Assembly (NCBI GenBank): GCA_005789975.1
Contig: SXWC01000103.1
Coordinates: forward strand, 1-5,168
Origin: Planctomycetaceae bacterium
GTDB taxonomy: Bacteria; Planctomycetota; Planctomycetia; Pirellulales; UBA1268
Length of the DNA stretch: 5,168 bases
Direction of reading: 5' to 3'
Positions 1 through 5,168 of this stretch are shown here, piece by piece. The notes beneath the pieces were generated by a model. That model was not told the DNA's origin. It did no database searches and worked only from the letters and a program-made list of their open reading frames with translations. A program made the translations under genes and the position numbers. Positions within the stretch are counted from its first letter, which is position 1; each line of letters starts with the position of its first letter.

Positions 1-237
1 CTTGCTGGCCGCTTCCTTCACCAACTGAGCACCGAGGTTCTCGAACGGATCTTCCAGTTCGATGTCTTCCGCCACGGTGACGCCGTCCTTGGTCACCTTG
101 GGCGAACCCCAGCCCTTGTCGAGCACCGCGTTGCGGCCGCGGGGGCCGAGCGTGCTCTTCACGGCCCGGGCGAGCTTGGACACGCCTGCGAGCAACGGCT
201 GACGGGCCTCGTCGTCGAATACCATCTGTTTGGCCAC
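1..237 (-). CDS. groEL: Chaperonin GroEL (60 kDa subunit), N-terminal 79 residues, cut by window edge
   Basis: GroEL assembles into double seven-membered rings in the cytosol and folds client proteins with ATP. The 79 visible residues are the start of the equatorial domain and align without gaps to the family. TLGPRGRN at 29-36 is the phosphate-binding loop. VTKDGVTVA at 48-56 includes D51, equivalent to the ATP-hydrolysis Asp52 of E. coli Gro[23 protein letters not shown] follows in the normal place, split here as [10 protein letters not shown] and [11 protein letters not shown]. The start is GTG at 237-235, giving [17 protein letters not shown] lies 6 nt upstream and no other start fits the family N-terminus. 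The loop KGWGSPK (41-47) differs from the common KSFGAPT form, suggesting a lineage-specific GroEL or one of several paralogues. No groES precedes it; its upstream neighbour is an M42 peptidase gene. The family call is near certain; its paralogue status is not visible here. Confidence 0.96.
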   Translation of the reverse strand, partial: MAKQMVFDDEARQPLLAGVSKLARAVKSTLGPRGRNAVLDKGWGSPKVTKDGVTVAEDIELEDPFENLGAQLVKEAASK

Positions 238-243
238 GGAAGA

Positions 244-250
244 CTCCTCT
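244..250 (-). promoter_or_regulatory. Ribosome binding site of groEL
   Basis: On the minus strand AGAGGAG is followed by a 6-nt spacer (TCTTCC) and the GTG start at 237. This is the strongest Shine-Dalgarno sequence in the window, and it decides in favour of GTG over the downstream ATG at codon 5. Confidence 0.8.
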
Positions 251-267
251 CGACTGTCTGACGTTAA

Positions 268-287
268 GGGTGACCGATTTGGCACCC
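268..287 (-). promoter_or_regulatory. Near-palindromic motif, copy 1 (candidate operator upstream of groEL)
   Basis: The minus strand reads GGGTGCCAAATCGGTCACCC. The arms GGGTGCC and GG(T)CACCC flank AAATC, with one extra T in the right arm. It lies 31-50 nt upstream of the groEL start, where a promoter or operator would be. A second copy lies at 410-427. It is not CIRCE, the HrcA site, which has arms TTAGCACTC and GAGTGCTAA with a 9-nt spacer. The repetition and symmetry are seen directly; binding by a regulator is inference. Confidence 0.4.
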
Positions 288-409
288 ATCCTCGGGATGC
301 CCGGAAGGAAAGCAACCCGCGTGCCACGAACGGCCGTGCGGGGGGCGTTTTGTGTTTTTGCGGCGAATTCACCGCTCGTGAGGGGACGTGCCCGCGGACC
401 GATCCTGGA

Positions 410-427
410 GAGGTGCCGATTTGGCAG
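410..427 (-). promoter_or_regulatory. Near-palindromic motif, copy 2
   Basis: The minus strand reads CTGCCAAATCGGCACCTC. It shares TGCCAAATCGG and CACC with copy 1 at 268-287, differing by a one-base indel. Its right arm GGCACC is the intact one, whereas copy 1 has the intact left arm GGTGCC. Together they suggest a consensus of GGTGCC, AAATC, GGCACC. It starts just after the stop codon of the M42 peptidase gene and lies about 175 nt upstream of groEL. Confidence 0.35.
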
Positions 428-439
428 GAGGGAACGGTT

Positions 440-1501
440 CTACGGAGCCCAGGAGATCTGGCCCTCCAGCCCACGGATGAAGGCGGCCAGCAGGTTGGCC
501 GTGTGATCGGCGTCGTCGAGCGAGATCGTCTCGACCGCGGAGTGCATGTAGCGGTTGGGCACGCTCACCAGGCCGGTCGCCACGCCGGCCCGCGTGGTCT
601 GGAGCACATTGGCATCGTTGGGCTGGGCGCGGCCGCTGGCCCCCGTCTGAACGGGAATCTCGTGGGCCCGGGCCGCGGTGAACAGCCGCTCGACCACGCC
701 CGGGTGCATGTTGGGGCCGCGGTAGATGACCGGGCCTTTGCCCAGGGCGATGTCCCCCTCGGCCTTCTTGTCGATTGTCGGACAGTCGGTCGCATGGGTG
801 ACGTCCACGGCGATCGCCACGTGGGGATCGACGCCGTAGCAGCTTGTCTGCGCGCCACGCAGGCCGATCTCCTCCTGAACGGTCGAGGCGACGAAGACCG
901 CGCAGGGCAGCGGCCCGGCCGCCACGGCCCGGCGAAATCCCTCGAGCACCGTCCAGAGCCCGACCTTGTCGTCCATCGCCACCGAGCAGGCCAGGTTGCG
1001 CCGGAGCTGCCGCACCTCCAGCTCGAGCGTGACCGCGTCGCCGATGCGGATCACGCTCTCACAGTCGGCCTTGTTCTCCGCGCCGATGTCGATCCAGAGG
1101 TCCTTCATCTTCGGAACCTGCTTCCGCTCCTCCTCCGTCAGCAGGTGGATCGGCTTGCGTGACATGACCCCGGTCACCGGGCCCGAGGCCGCCCAGATGG
1201 TGACGCGGGAGCCGACCAGCTGGATCGGATCCCAGCCGCCGATCGGCTGCACGGAAATGAAGCCGTCGGCGTCGATGTATTGCACGATCAGGCCGATCTG
1301 GTCGCAGTGGCCCGCCAGGAGCATCCGCGTGGCCGCGGCCGTGTTCTTGCCCCCGATGACGTTGCCGTGAGAGTCGGTCGTGACGGTGTCGGCGCAGCCG
1401 GCGAGATACTCGCGGACAAGCTGCTGAACCGGCTGCTCGTAGCCGGATGGGCTCGGGGTCTTGAGAAGGCGGAACAGAAACTCGCGGGCGGCTGATTCCA
1501 A
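440..1501 (-). CDS. M42 family metallopeptidase (glutamyl/TET-type aminopeptidase)
   Basis: This is a cytosolic dinuclear-metal aminopeptidase of the M42 family (FrvX/YpdE/TET-like), which trims N-terminal residues from short peptides, usually as a large oligomer. With the start used here (353 aa) the active site is complete: AGHCDQIG gives H65 and D67, AMDDKVG gives bridging D177, [11 protein letters not shown] gives catalytic E210 and ligand E211, AVDVTHATD gives D233, and RYMHSAVE gives H320. These positions are close to those of archaeal TET peptidases. There is no signal peptide or membrane segment. The reading frame is open further upstream to a TTG at 1585 (381 aa), with GTGs at 1546 and 1516. 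I prefer TTG 1501 because GGAG lies 9 nt upstream and the protein then begins [20 protein letters not shown], where family members usually begin; the extra residues are Pro-rich and carry no motif. The stop is TAG. It is transcribed divergently from hom. Older annotations call such proteins 'cellulase', which is misleading. Substrate preference cannot be read from sequence. Confidence 0.93.
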   Translation of the reverse strand: MESAAREFLFRLLKTPSPSGYEQPVQQLVREYLAGCADTVTTDSHGNVIGGKNTAAATRMLLAGHCDQIGLIVQYIDADGFISVQPIGGWDPIQLVGSRVTIWAASGPVTGVMSRKPIHLLTEEERKQVPKMKDLWIDIGAENKADCESVIRIGDAVTLELEVRQLRRNLACSVAMDDKVGLWTVLEGFRRAVAAGPLPCAVFVASTVQEEIGLRGAQTSCYGVDPHVAIAVDVTHATDCPTIDKKAEGDIALGKGPVIYRGPNMHPGVVERLFTAARAHEIPVQTGASGRAQPNDANVLQTTRAGVATGLVSVPNRYMHSAVETISLDDADHTANLLAAFIRGLEGQISWAP

Positions 1502-1584
1502 GGCTGGTGGCTCCACGGGAGGGAATGCGGGCTGACGGGACTCCACTGCCGGGAGGTTGTACGCGATCGCCCAGCGAACTCCCA

Positions 1585-1611
1585 ACCGGCACGACCGGCA
1601 CGACCGGCGCG
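1585..1611. repeat. Three tandem copies of a 9-bp unit
   Basis: ACCGGCACG occurs at 1585-1593 and 1594-1602, with the one-mismatch copy ACCGGCGCG at 1603-1611. It lies in the divergent intergenic region, directly upstream of the TTG at 1585 that could extend the M42 gene. There is no Shine-Dalgarno sequence in the repeat, which argues against that far-upstream start. Confidence 0.75.
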
Positions 1612-1645
1612 TGCGGGCGGCTCCACATCCCGCGCTTCACGCCGG
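1604..1645. other. Nested GC-rich inverted repeat in the M42/hom divergent region
   Basis: The outer arms CCGGCG (1604-1609) and CGCCGG (1640-1645) pair over 6 bp. Inside them GTGCGGG (1611-1617) pairs with CCCGCGC (1629-1635) over 7 bp including one T-G wobble, leaving an 11-nt loop. There is no T-run, so it is not an intrinsic terminator. It ends at the proposed hom promoter, so it may be an operator or chance structure in GC-rich DNA. Confidence 0.35.
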
Positions 1646-1664
1646 AGGCTAGGCTCATTACGAT
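1636..1664 (+). promoter_or_regulatory. Candidate sigma-70-type promoter for the hom operon
   Basis: TTCACG (1636-1641) matches the -35 consensus at 4 of 6 positions. TACGAT (1659-1664) matches the -10 consensus at 4 of 6, and the spacer is exactly 17 nt. Transcription would begin near 1671, about 30 nt before the ATG at 1701. The -35 box overlaps the right arm of the inverted repeat at 1604-1645. I saw no better candidate in this region, but such weak boxes also arise by chance. Confidence 0.35.
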
Positions 1665-1700
1665 CCAGAGTTCCGCACCCCTGTGAAAGCACCGCTTCCC

Positions 1701-3011
1701 ATGATCCCTTCGGCAGAGCCTGTTCGCGTCGGTGTCGTCGGCCTCGGCACCGTCGGGTCGGGCGTGGTCCGCCTGCTCCTGGAGTCTGCCGACCACATCA
1801 CCCGCCAGGCCGGGCGGTCGATCGTGGTCGAGCGGGCGGTCTGCCGCGATCCCGGCCGCGAGCGGAACCTGCGGCTTCCGGCCGAGCGGATCTCGACCGA
1901 CATCGGCACGATCTCCCGCGATCCCTCGATCTCGGTGGCCGCGCTGCTCGTCGGCGGCCTCGAACCGGCCCGCTCGATGATGGTGGAGCTGCTCGAGGGC
2001 GGCAAGGACGTCGTCACCGCCAACAAGGCGCTCCTCGCGGAACACGGCCCCGAACTCTTCGAGCTCGCCCGCCGCAAGGGCCGGTCGATCGCCTTCGAGG
2101 CCGCCGTCGCCGGCGGGATCCCGATCGTGGCCGCGATCGGCGAATGCCTCGCCGCCAACCGCATCGAGAGCATCCGCGGCATCCTCAACGGCACCAGCAA
2201 CTTCATCCTCTCGACGATGGAGGAGGACGGCTCCGACTACGCGGAGGTCCTCCAGCTCGCGCAGGCCAAGGGTTTCGCCGAGGCCGATCCCTCGATGGAC
2301 GTCGATGGAACCGACGCGACCCAGAAACTCGCCATCCTCGCCCACCTGGCCTTCGGTGTCTGGGTGCCGTGGGCCGAGATTCCGCGGACCGGCATCGAGG
2401 GCGTGGACAGCGACCTGATGAGCCAAGCCGCCGAACTCGGCTACCGGATCCGGCTGGTGGCGGTGGCAAGCCGCAGCGACGGCAAGCTCGCGATGCGGGT
2501 GGCGCCGGCCTTGGTGAAGATCGGCACGCCGCTCGCCGAGACGCGGGGCGCCTTCAACGCGGTGAGCATCGTCGGCGACGCCGTCGGCCGGATGTTCTTC
2601 CACGGGCTGGGTGCCGGCCAGATGCCCACGGCGTCGGCGGTCGTGGCCGACATCATCGACACGGTCGTGGGCCGCGCCGCGATCACCTTCCGCACCACCG
2701 GCGTGCTCGACGCCGACAGCCTGGCCGCGAGGATCAGCGGCGTCGACATGACGGAGAAGCACTTCCTGCGGGTGCGGGTCAGCGACAGGCCGGGGGTGCT
2801 TTCGCGGATCACCGGCATCCTCGGAGAGCATGGGATCTCGATCGCCTCGGTCATCCAGCACGACCCGTCCGGGGCGGCCGGCGGGGCGGTGCCGCTGGTG
2901 ATCATGACGCATGCCTGCGGCACGACGGCGATCCAGAAGGCCGTCACCCACATCGACGCGTCCGACGTCGTCTCCGGCAGGAGCGTCTGCCTCAGCGTGA
3001 TCGACGACTGA
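1701..3011 (+). CDS. hom: Homoserine dehydrogenase with C-terminal ACT domain
   Basis: This cytosolic enzyme reduces L-aspartate 4-semialdehyde to L-homoserine with NAD(P)H, the branch point towards threonine and methionine. The protein is 436 aa, usual for the monofunctional ACT-containing type. The Rossmann motif GLGTVG is at 14-19, VTANKALLAEHG carries catalytic-region K109, and GILNGTSNFI starts at 160. A full match to the family signature runs from A187 to K209 and contains ADPSMDVDGTDATQK with D205 and K209. The ACT domain covers about 354-430 and contains SDRPGVLSRITGI, so feedback inhibition, probably by threonine, is expected. The segment ALLVGG (81-86) carries Leu where relatives usually have Glu (ELIGG); the effect is unknown. 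Start: ATG 1701 places the Rossmann fold at the normal distance; an in-frame GTG at 1683 would add six residues, and neither has a good Shine-Dalgarno sequence. The stop TGA lies 20 nt before the next gene, pointing to an operon. Confidence 0.96.
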   Translation: MIPSAEPVRVGVVGLGTVGSGVVRLLLESADHITRQAGRSIVVERAVCRDPGRERNLRLPAERISTDIGTISRDPSISVAALLVGGLEPARSMMVELLEGGKDVVTANKALLAEHGPELFELARRKGRSIAFEAAVAGGIPIVAAIGECLAANRIESIRGILNGTSNFILSTMEEDGSDYAEVLQLAQAKGFAEADPSMDVDGTDATQKLAILAHLAFGVWVPWAEIPRTGIEGVDSDLMSQAAELGYRIRLVAVASRSDGKLAMRVAPALVKIGTPLAETRGAFNAVSIVGDAVGRMFFHGLGAGQMPTASAVVADIIDTVVGRAAITFRTTGVLDADSLAARISGVDMTEKHFLRVRVSDRPGVLSRITGILGEHGISIASVIQHDPSGAAGGAVPLVIMTHACGTTAIQKAVTHIDASDVVSGRSVCLSVIDD

Positions 3012-3021
3012 CGCCACCCCG

Positions 3022-3026
3022 AAGGG
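3022..3026 (+). promoter_or_regulatory. Ribosome binding site of the apgM-like gene
   Basis: AAGGG, in the context CGAAGGGCCCCC, ends 5 nt before the ATG at 3032. It fixes that ATG as the start, although the frame is open upstream through most of hom to about 2144. Confidence 0.5.
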
Positions 3027-3031
3027 CCCCC

Positions 3032-4270
3032 ATGAAATACCTGATCGTGATCCCCGATGGCGCCGCCGACACCCCGCAGGAGTCGCTCGGAGGCCGCACC
3101 CCCTTCCAGGCCGCCCACACCCCCGCGCTCGACGCCCTCGCCGCCCGCGGCCTCGTGGGACTGACGAACCACGTCCCCGAGAGCCTTCCGCCCGGCTCCG
3201 AGGTCGCGTGCATGAGCCTGATGGGCTACGACCCGCTCGTCTTTTTCACCGGCCGGGCGCCGCTCGAGGCGGCGGCGCAGGGCATCAGCCTCGGTCCCCA
3301 CGACTGGGCCGTGCGGTGCAACCTCGTCACGATCGCGGATCAGCGGATGACCGACTTCACCGCCGGACACGTGACGACGGCGGAGGCGACGGAACTGCTC
3401 GCCGCGGCGCAGCAGGGCCTGGCCGCCGACTTCCCCGAAATCGCGGCCCGCTGGTCGTTCGTGCCCGGCGTCAGCTACCGCAATCTGCTGCTCCATCGCG
3501 GAGCGGAGGACGCCGCCCCCTTCGACGGCAGTCTCCGCGCGACTCCGCCCCACGATCTGCTCGACCGGTCCGTCGCCGACGACTTCCCCCGCGGCACGGG
3601 GAGCCGGTTGCTCACGGAGATCATGTCGCGAAGCGCGGCCTGGCTCGAGGGACATCCCGTCAACAGGGCCCGGATCGCCGCCGGAAAACGTCCGGCCACG
3701 CACGTCTGGCTGTGGGGCGTGGGGCGGGCGCCCGCGCTCGAGCCGTTCGCCGAGAAATACGGCCTCTCGGGCACGATGATCACCGCGGTGGACCTCCTCC
3801 GCGGCCTGGCGGCCCTCGCCGGCTGGAAGCGGCTGGAGGTGCCCGGCGCCACCGGCTACCTCGACACCGACTACGCGGCGAAGGGGAGGGCGGCGATCGC
3901 GGAGTTTGCCTCCGCCGACCTCGTCTGCGTGCACGTCGAGGCTCCGGATGAGGCGAGCCACGAGGGTGACTGTGCCGCGAAGGTCAAGGCGATCGAGGAG
4001 ATCGACGCCCTGATCATCGCGCCGCTGGCCGCCCATCTGGCCGCGAGCGGCCCGCATCGCATCCTCGTCTGCCCCGACCACCCGACGTTCCTCGCCACCA
4101 AGACGCATTCCCGGGGGAGTGTGCCCTTCGTGATGGCCGGTTCCGGGATCGCCGGTTCCGGACGGACGACCTTCGATGAAGCGTCCGCGGCCGCGGGGGG
4201 CGGGCGGATCGAGCCGGGCTGGAGGCTGATGGGCGAGTTTCTGGGACCGAGGTCAGGGGCGGTTTCCTAA
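3032..4270 (+). CDS. apgM: apgM-family cofactor-independent phosphoglycerate mutase homologue; proposed homoserine kinase
   Basis: The protein is 412 aa and belongs to the alkaline phosphatase superfamily, archaeal-type 2,3-bisphosphoglycerate-independent phosphoglycerate mutase family. The metal-site residues can be read directly: D9 in VIPDGAAD, the nucleophile S56 in [17 protein letters not shown]306 and H310 in [12 protein letters not shown]349 and H350 in CPDHPT, and H359 in [10 protein letters not shown]. All ligand positions are filled, so it should be an active phosphotransfer enzyme. A bacterial subgroup of this family (TIGR02535) is annotated 'proposed homoserine kinase' because it sits in threonine operons lacking classical ThrB. 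Here it lies 20 nt after hom and 31 nt before lysC, exactly where ThrB would act (homoserine + ATP to O-phosphohomoserine). I infer homoserine kinase as the likelier role; true phosphoglycerate mutase activity cannot be excluded. Position 60 is Cys where I would expect Asn (SDVAN). A 15-bp duplication near 4136-4165 encodes AGSGIAGSG. No signal peptide is visible. Confidence 0.9.
   Translation: MKYLIVIPDGAADTPQESLGGRTPFQAAHTPALDALAARGLVGLTNHVPESLPPGSEVACMSLMGYDPLVFFTGRAPLEAAAQGISLGPHDWAVRCNLVTIADQRMTDFTAGHVTTAEATELLAAAQQGLAADFPEIAARWSFVPGVSYRNLLLHRGAEDAAPFDGSLRATPPHDLLDRSVADDFPRGTGSRLLTEIMSRSAAWLEGHPVNRARIAAGKRPATHVWLWGVGRAPALEPFAEKYGLSGTMITAVDLLRGLAALAGWKRLEVPGATGYLDTDYAAKGRAAIAEFASADLVCVHVEAPDEASHEGDCAAKVKAIEEIDALIIAPLAAHLAASGPHRILVCPDHPTFLATKTHSRGSVPFVMAGSGIAGSGRTTFDEASAAAGGGRIEPGWRLMGEFLGPRSGAVS
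4136..4165 (+). repeat. 15-bp tandem duplication inside the apgM-like gene
   Basis: GCCGGTTCCGG occurs at 4136-4146 and again at 4151-4161, a period of exactly 15 bp. It keeps frame and yields AGSGI followed by AGSGR (residues 369-378), just after the metal-ligand H359 region. It looks like a small in-frame expansion of a surface loop. Confidence 0.6.
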
Positions 4271-4273
4271 GAG

Positions 4274-4290
4274 GCGCAGAAGCGCAGGAG
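4274..4290 (+). promoter_or_regulatory. Purine-rich lysC leader with short direct repeat and Shine-Dalgarno
   Basis: GCGCAG occurs at 4274-4279 and 4282-4287 with an 8-nt period (GCGCAGAA, GCGCAGGA). The second copy ends in AGGAG (4286-4290), 11 nt before the lysC ATG at 4302, a slightly long spacer. A closer GAAGAG at 4293-4298 could serve instead. No promoter or terminator is visible in the 31-nt gap, so lysC is probably co-transcribed with the genes upstream. Confidence 0.4.
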
Positions 4291-4301
4291 TCGAAGAGCA
4301 G

Positions 4302-5168
4302 ATGGCCCTCGTCGTGCAGAAGTTCGGCGGCACCAGTGTCGCCGATCCGTCGAAGATCAAGGCGGCCGCCGAGAAGGCGATCGCCCGTCATCGGGCCGGG
4401 GACAAGGTCGTGGTCGTGGTCAGCGCCATGGGCCACCAGACCGACATTCTCGTCGATCTCGCCCGGCAGATCAGCGATCGTCCCAGCGCCCGCGAGATGG
4501 ACATGCTCCTCTCCACGGGCGAGCAGGTGAGCGTCGCGCTGTTTGCGATGGCGGTGCAGGCGGCGGGGCACAAGGCCGTGAGCCTCACCGGTTCCCAGAT
4601 CGGCATCCGCACCGACTCCACCCACACCAAGGCCCGAATCCGCTCGATCTCGACCGACCATGTCAGGCAGCTGCTCGACTCGGGCGCGATCGTGATCGCC
4701 GCGGGATTTCAGGGGATCGACCAGAACGGCAACATCACCACGCTCGGCCGAGGGGGCAGCGACACGACCGCGACGGCATTGGCCGCCGTGTTGCAAGCCG
4801 AGGAATGCGAGATCTACACCGACGTCGAAGGGATCTTCACGACCGACCCGCGCATCGTGAAGAACGCCCGCAAGCTCCATCGGATTTCGTATGACGAGAT
4901 GCTGGAACTGACGAGCGTCGGTGGCGGCAAAATGCACTCACGCTCAATCGAGTTCGCCAAGACGTACCGCGTACGATTGCGCGTGCGGCCCAGCTTCAAC
5001 GACACGCTGGGAACGCTGATCTGTCCCGAGGCGGACGACGACGGTCCGATCGCGACCGGGCTGGCGTTGGTCAAGGACGAGGTTCGCGTCAGTCTGTTCG
5101 ATATCCCGGATCGCCCCGGCGTGATGAGCCTCATCTTCAAGAAGATGGCTCAACGCAAGCTCCCGATC
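4302..5168 (+). CDS. lysC: Aspartokinase (aspartate kinase), N-terminal 289 residues, cut by window edge
   Basis: This cytosolic enzyme phosphorylates L-aspartate with ATP to 4-phospho-L-aspartate, the committed step to lysine, threonine, methionine and isoleucine. The catalytic amino-acid-kinase domain is complete: the signature VQKFGGTSV at 5-13, STGEQVS at 71-77, GRGGSDTTA at 149-157 and [13 protein letters not shown] at 172-184, then [14 protein letters not shown] ending at 220. The first regulatory ACT domain starts at about 260 ([12 protein letters not shown] at 264-275) and is interrupted by the window end. About 110 residues would be missing if it is the usual monofunctional enzyme of about 400 aa with two ACT domains. 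It is not fused to homoserine dehydrogenase at its N-terminus, as hom is a separate gene upstream. The start is ATG 4302, since KFGG must lie at about residue 7. Threonine and/or lysine feedback is likely from the ACT region, but which effector cannot be told. Confidence 0.96.
   Translation, partial: MALVVQKFGGTSVADPSKIKAAAEKAIARHRAGDKVVVVVSAMGHQTDILVDLARQISDRPSAREMDMLLSTGEQVSVALFAMAVQAAGHKAVSLTGSQIGIRTDSTHTKARIRSISTDHVRQLLDSGAIVIAAGFQGIDQNGNITTLGRGGSDTTATALAAVLQAEECEIYTDVEGIFTTDPRIVKNARKLHRISYDEMLELTSVGGGKMHSRSIEFAKTYRVRLRVRPSFNDTLGTLICPEADDDGPIATGLALVKDEVRVSLFDIPDRPGVMSLIFKKMAQRKLPI

Noticed and set aside
268..287. CIRCE element (HrcA operator) for groEL
   Set aside because: The arms and the 5-nt spacer do not match TTAGCACTC-N9-GAGTGCTAA; recorded instead as an unidentified dyad.
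347..375. Intrinsic terminator after the M42 gene (GCGGTG-AATT-CGCCGC hairpin)
   Set aside because: On the minus strand the 6-bp stem is followed by an A-rich tract, not T. On the plus strand the T-rich tract precedes the stem and one pair is lost, so neither orientation makes a terminator.
230..1162. Plus-strand open frame (310 codons) opposite groEL start and the M42 gene
   Set aside because: It is antisense to the conserved M42 catalytic motifs, has low-complexity composition and lacks a plausible ribosome binding site.
1646..1700. Leader peptide or amino-acid riboswitch ahead of hom
   Set aside because: No short open frame rich in Thr or Ile codons, no T-box-like element and no terminator hairpin with a U-run is visible; the predicted leader is only about 30 nt.
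1059..3017. Very long minus-strand open frame (652 codons) across the M42 gene start, the divergent region and hom
   Set aside because: It is rich in R, G, H, D and A, shows no recognisable motif and lies opposite well-supported genes. Long antisense frames are expected in DNA this GC-rich.
2144..3031. Upstream in-frame extension of the apgM-like gene within hom
   Set aside because: The frame is open only because of GC content. The family N-terminus ([10 protein letters not shown]) begins exactly at ATG 3032, which has its own ribosome binding site.
2441..4108. Minus-strand open frame (555 codons) opposite hom and the apgM-like gene
   Set aside because: Same composition artefact, with no family motifs; both plus-strand genes beneath it are complete and have intact active-site residues.
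4014..4937. Minus-strand open frame (307 codons) opposite lysC
   Set aside because: It mirrors the aspartokinase catalytic domain, and its composition is typical of an antisense shadow.
4971..4983. Inverted repeat around CGTAC-CGC-GTACG-like sequence inside lysC
   Set aside because: Only a 5-bp arm within a coding region, with no context suggesting function; expected by chance.

Overview
This is a GC-rich bacterial chromosomal window (about two thirds G+C by eye). It is gene-dense and shows no mobile elements, RNA genes or CRISPR. The style of the GroEL N-terminus and the hom / apgM-like / lysC arrangement suggest a Planctomycetota-type bacterium, perhaps Pirellulales. That placement rests on remembered family resemblance, not on a search, and is tentative.

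Layout. Two genes lie on the minus strand at the left. The first 79 codons of a GroEL-type chaperonin run off the left edge (237 to 1), from a GTG start with a good Shine-Dalgarno sequence. Upstream of it on the same strand is a complete M42-family metallo-aminopeptidase (stop at 440). The 202-nt gap between them holds two copies of a near-palindromic motif that look like candidate operators. The divergent region at about 1502-1700 holds a 9-bp tandem repeat, a nested GC-rich hairpin and a plausible promoter for the rightward genes.

The right two thirds is a co-oriented cluster: hom (homoserine dehydrogenase with a C-terminal ACT domain), then 20 nt, then an alkaline-phosphatase-superfamily enzyme of the archaeal-type cofactor-independent phosphoglycerate mutase family, then 31 nt, then lysC (aspartokinase, cut by the right edge just inside its first ACT domain).

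How the genes work together. Aspartokinase makes aspartyl phosphate, and homoserine dehydrogenase makes homoserine from aspartate semialdehyde. The middle gene occupies the place where a homoserine kinase is expected. Its family includes a subgroup long annotated as 'proposed homoserine kinase' because it sits beside hom, lysC or thrC in genomes lacking the classical GHMP-type ThrB. The best reading of the cluster is a threonine-branch operon with a non-orthologous homoserine kinase. This is the most interesting point in the window. Both flanking enzymes carry ACT domains, so feedback control by end-product amino acids is likely.
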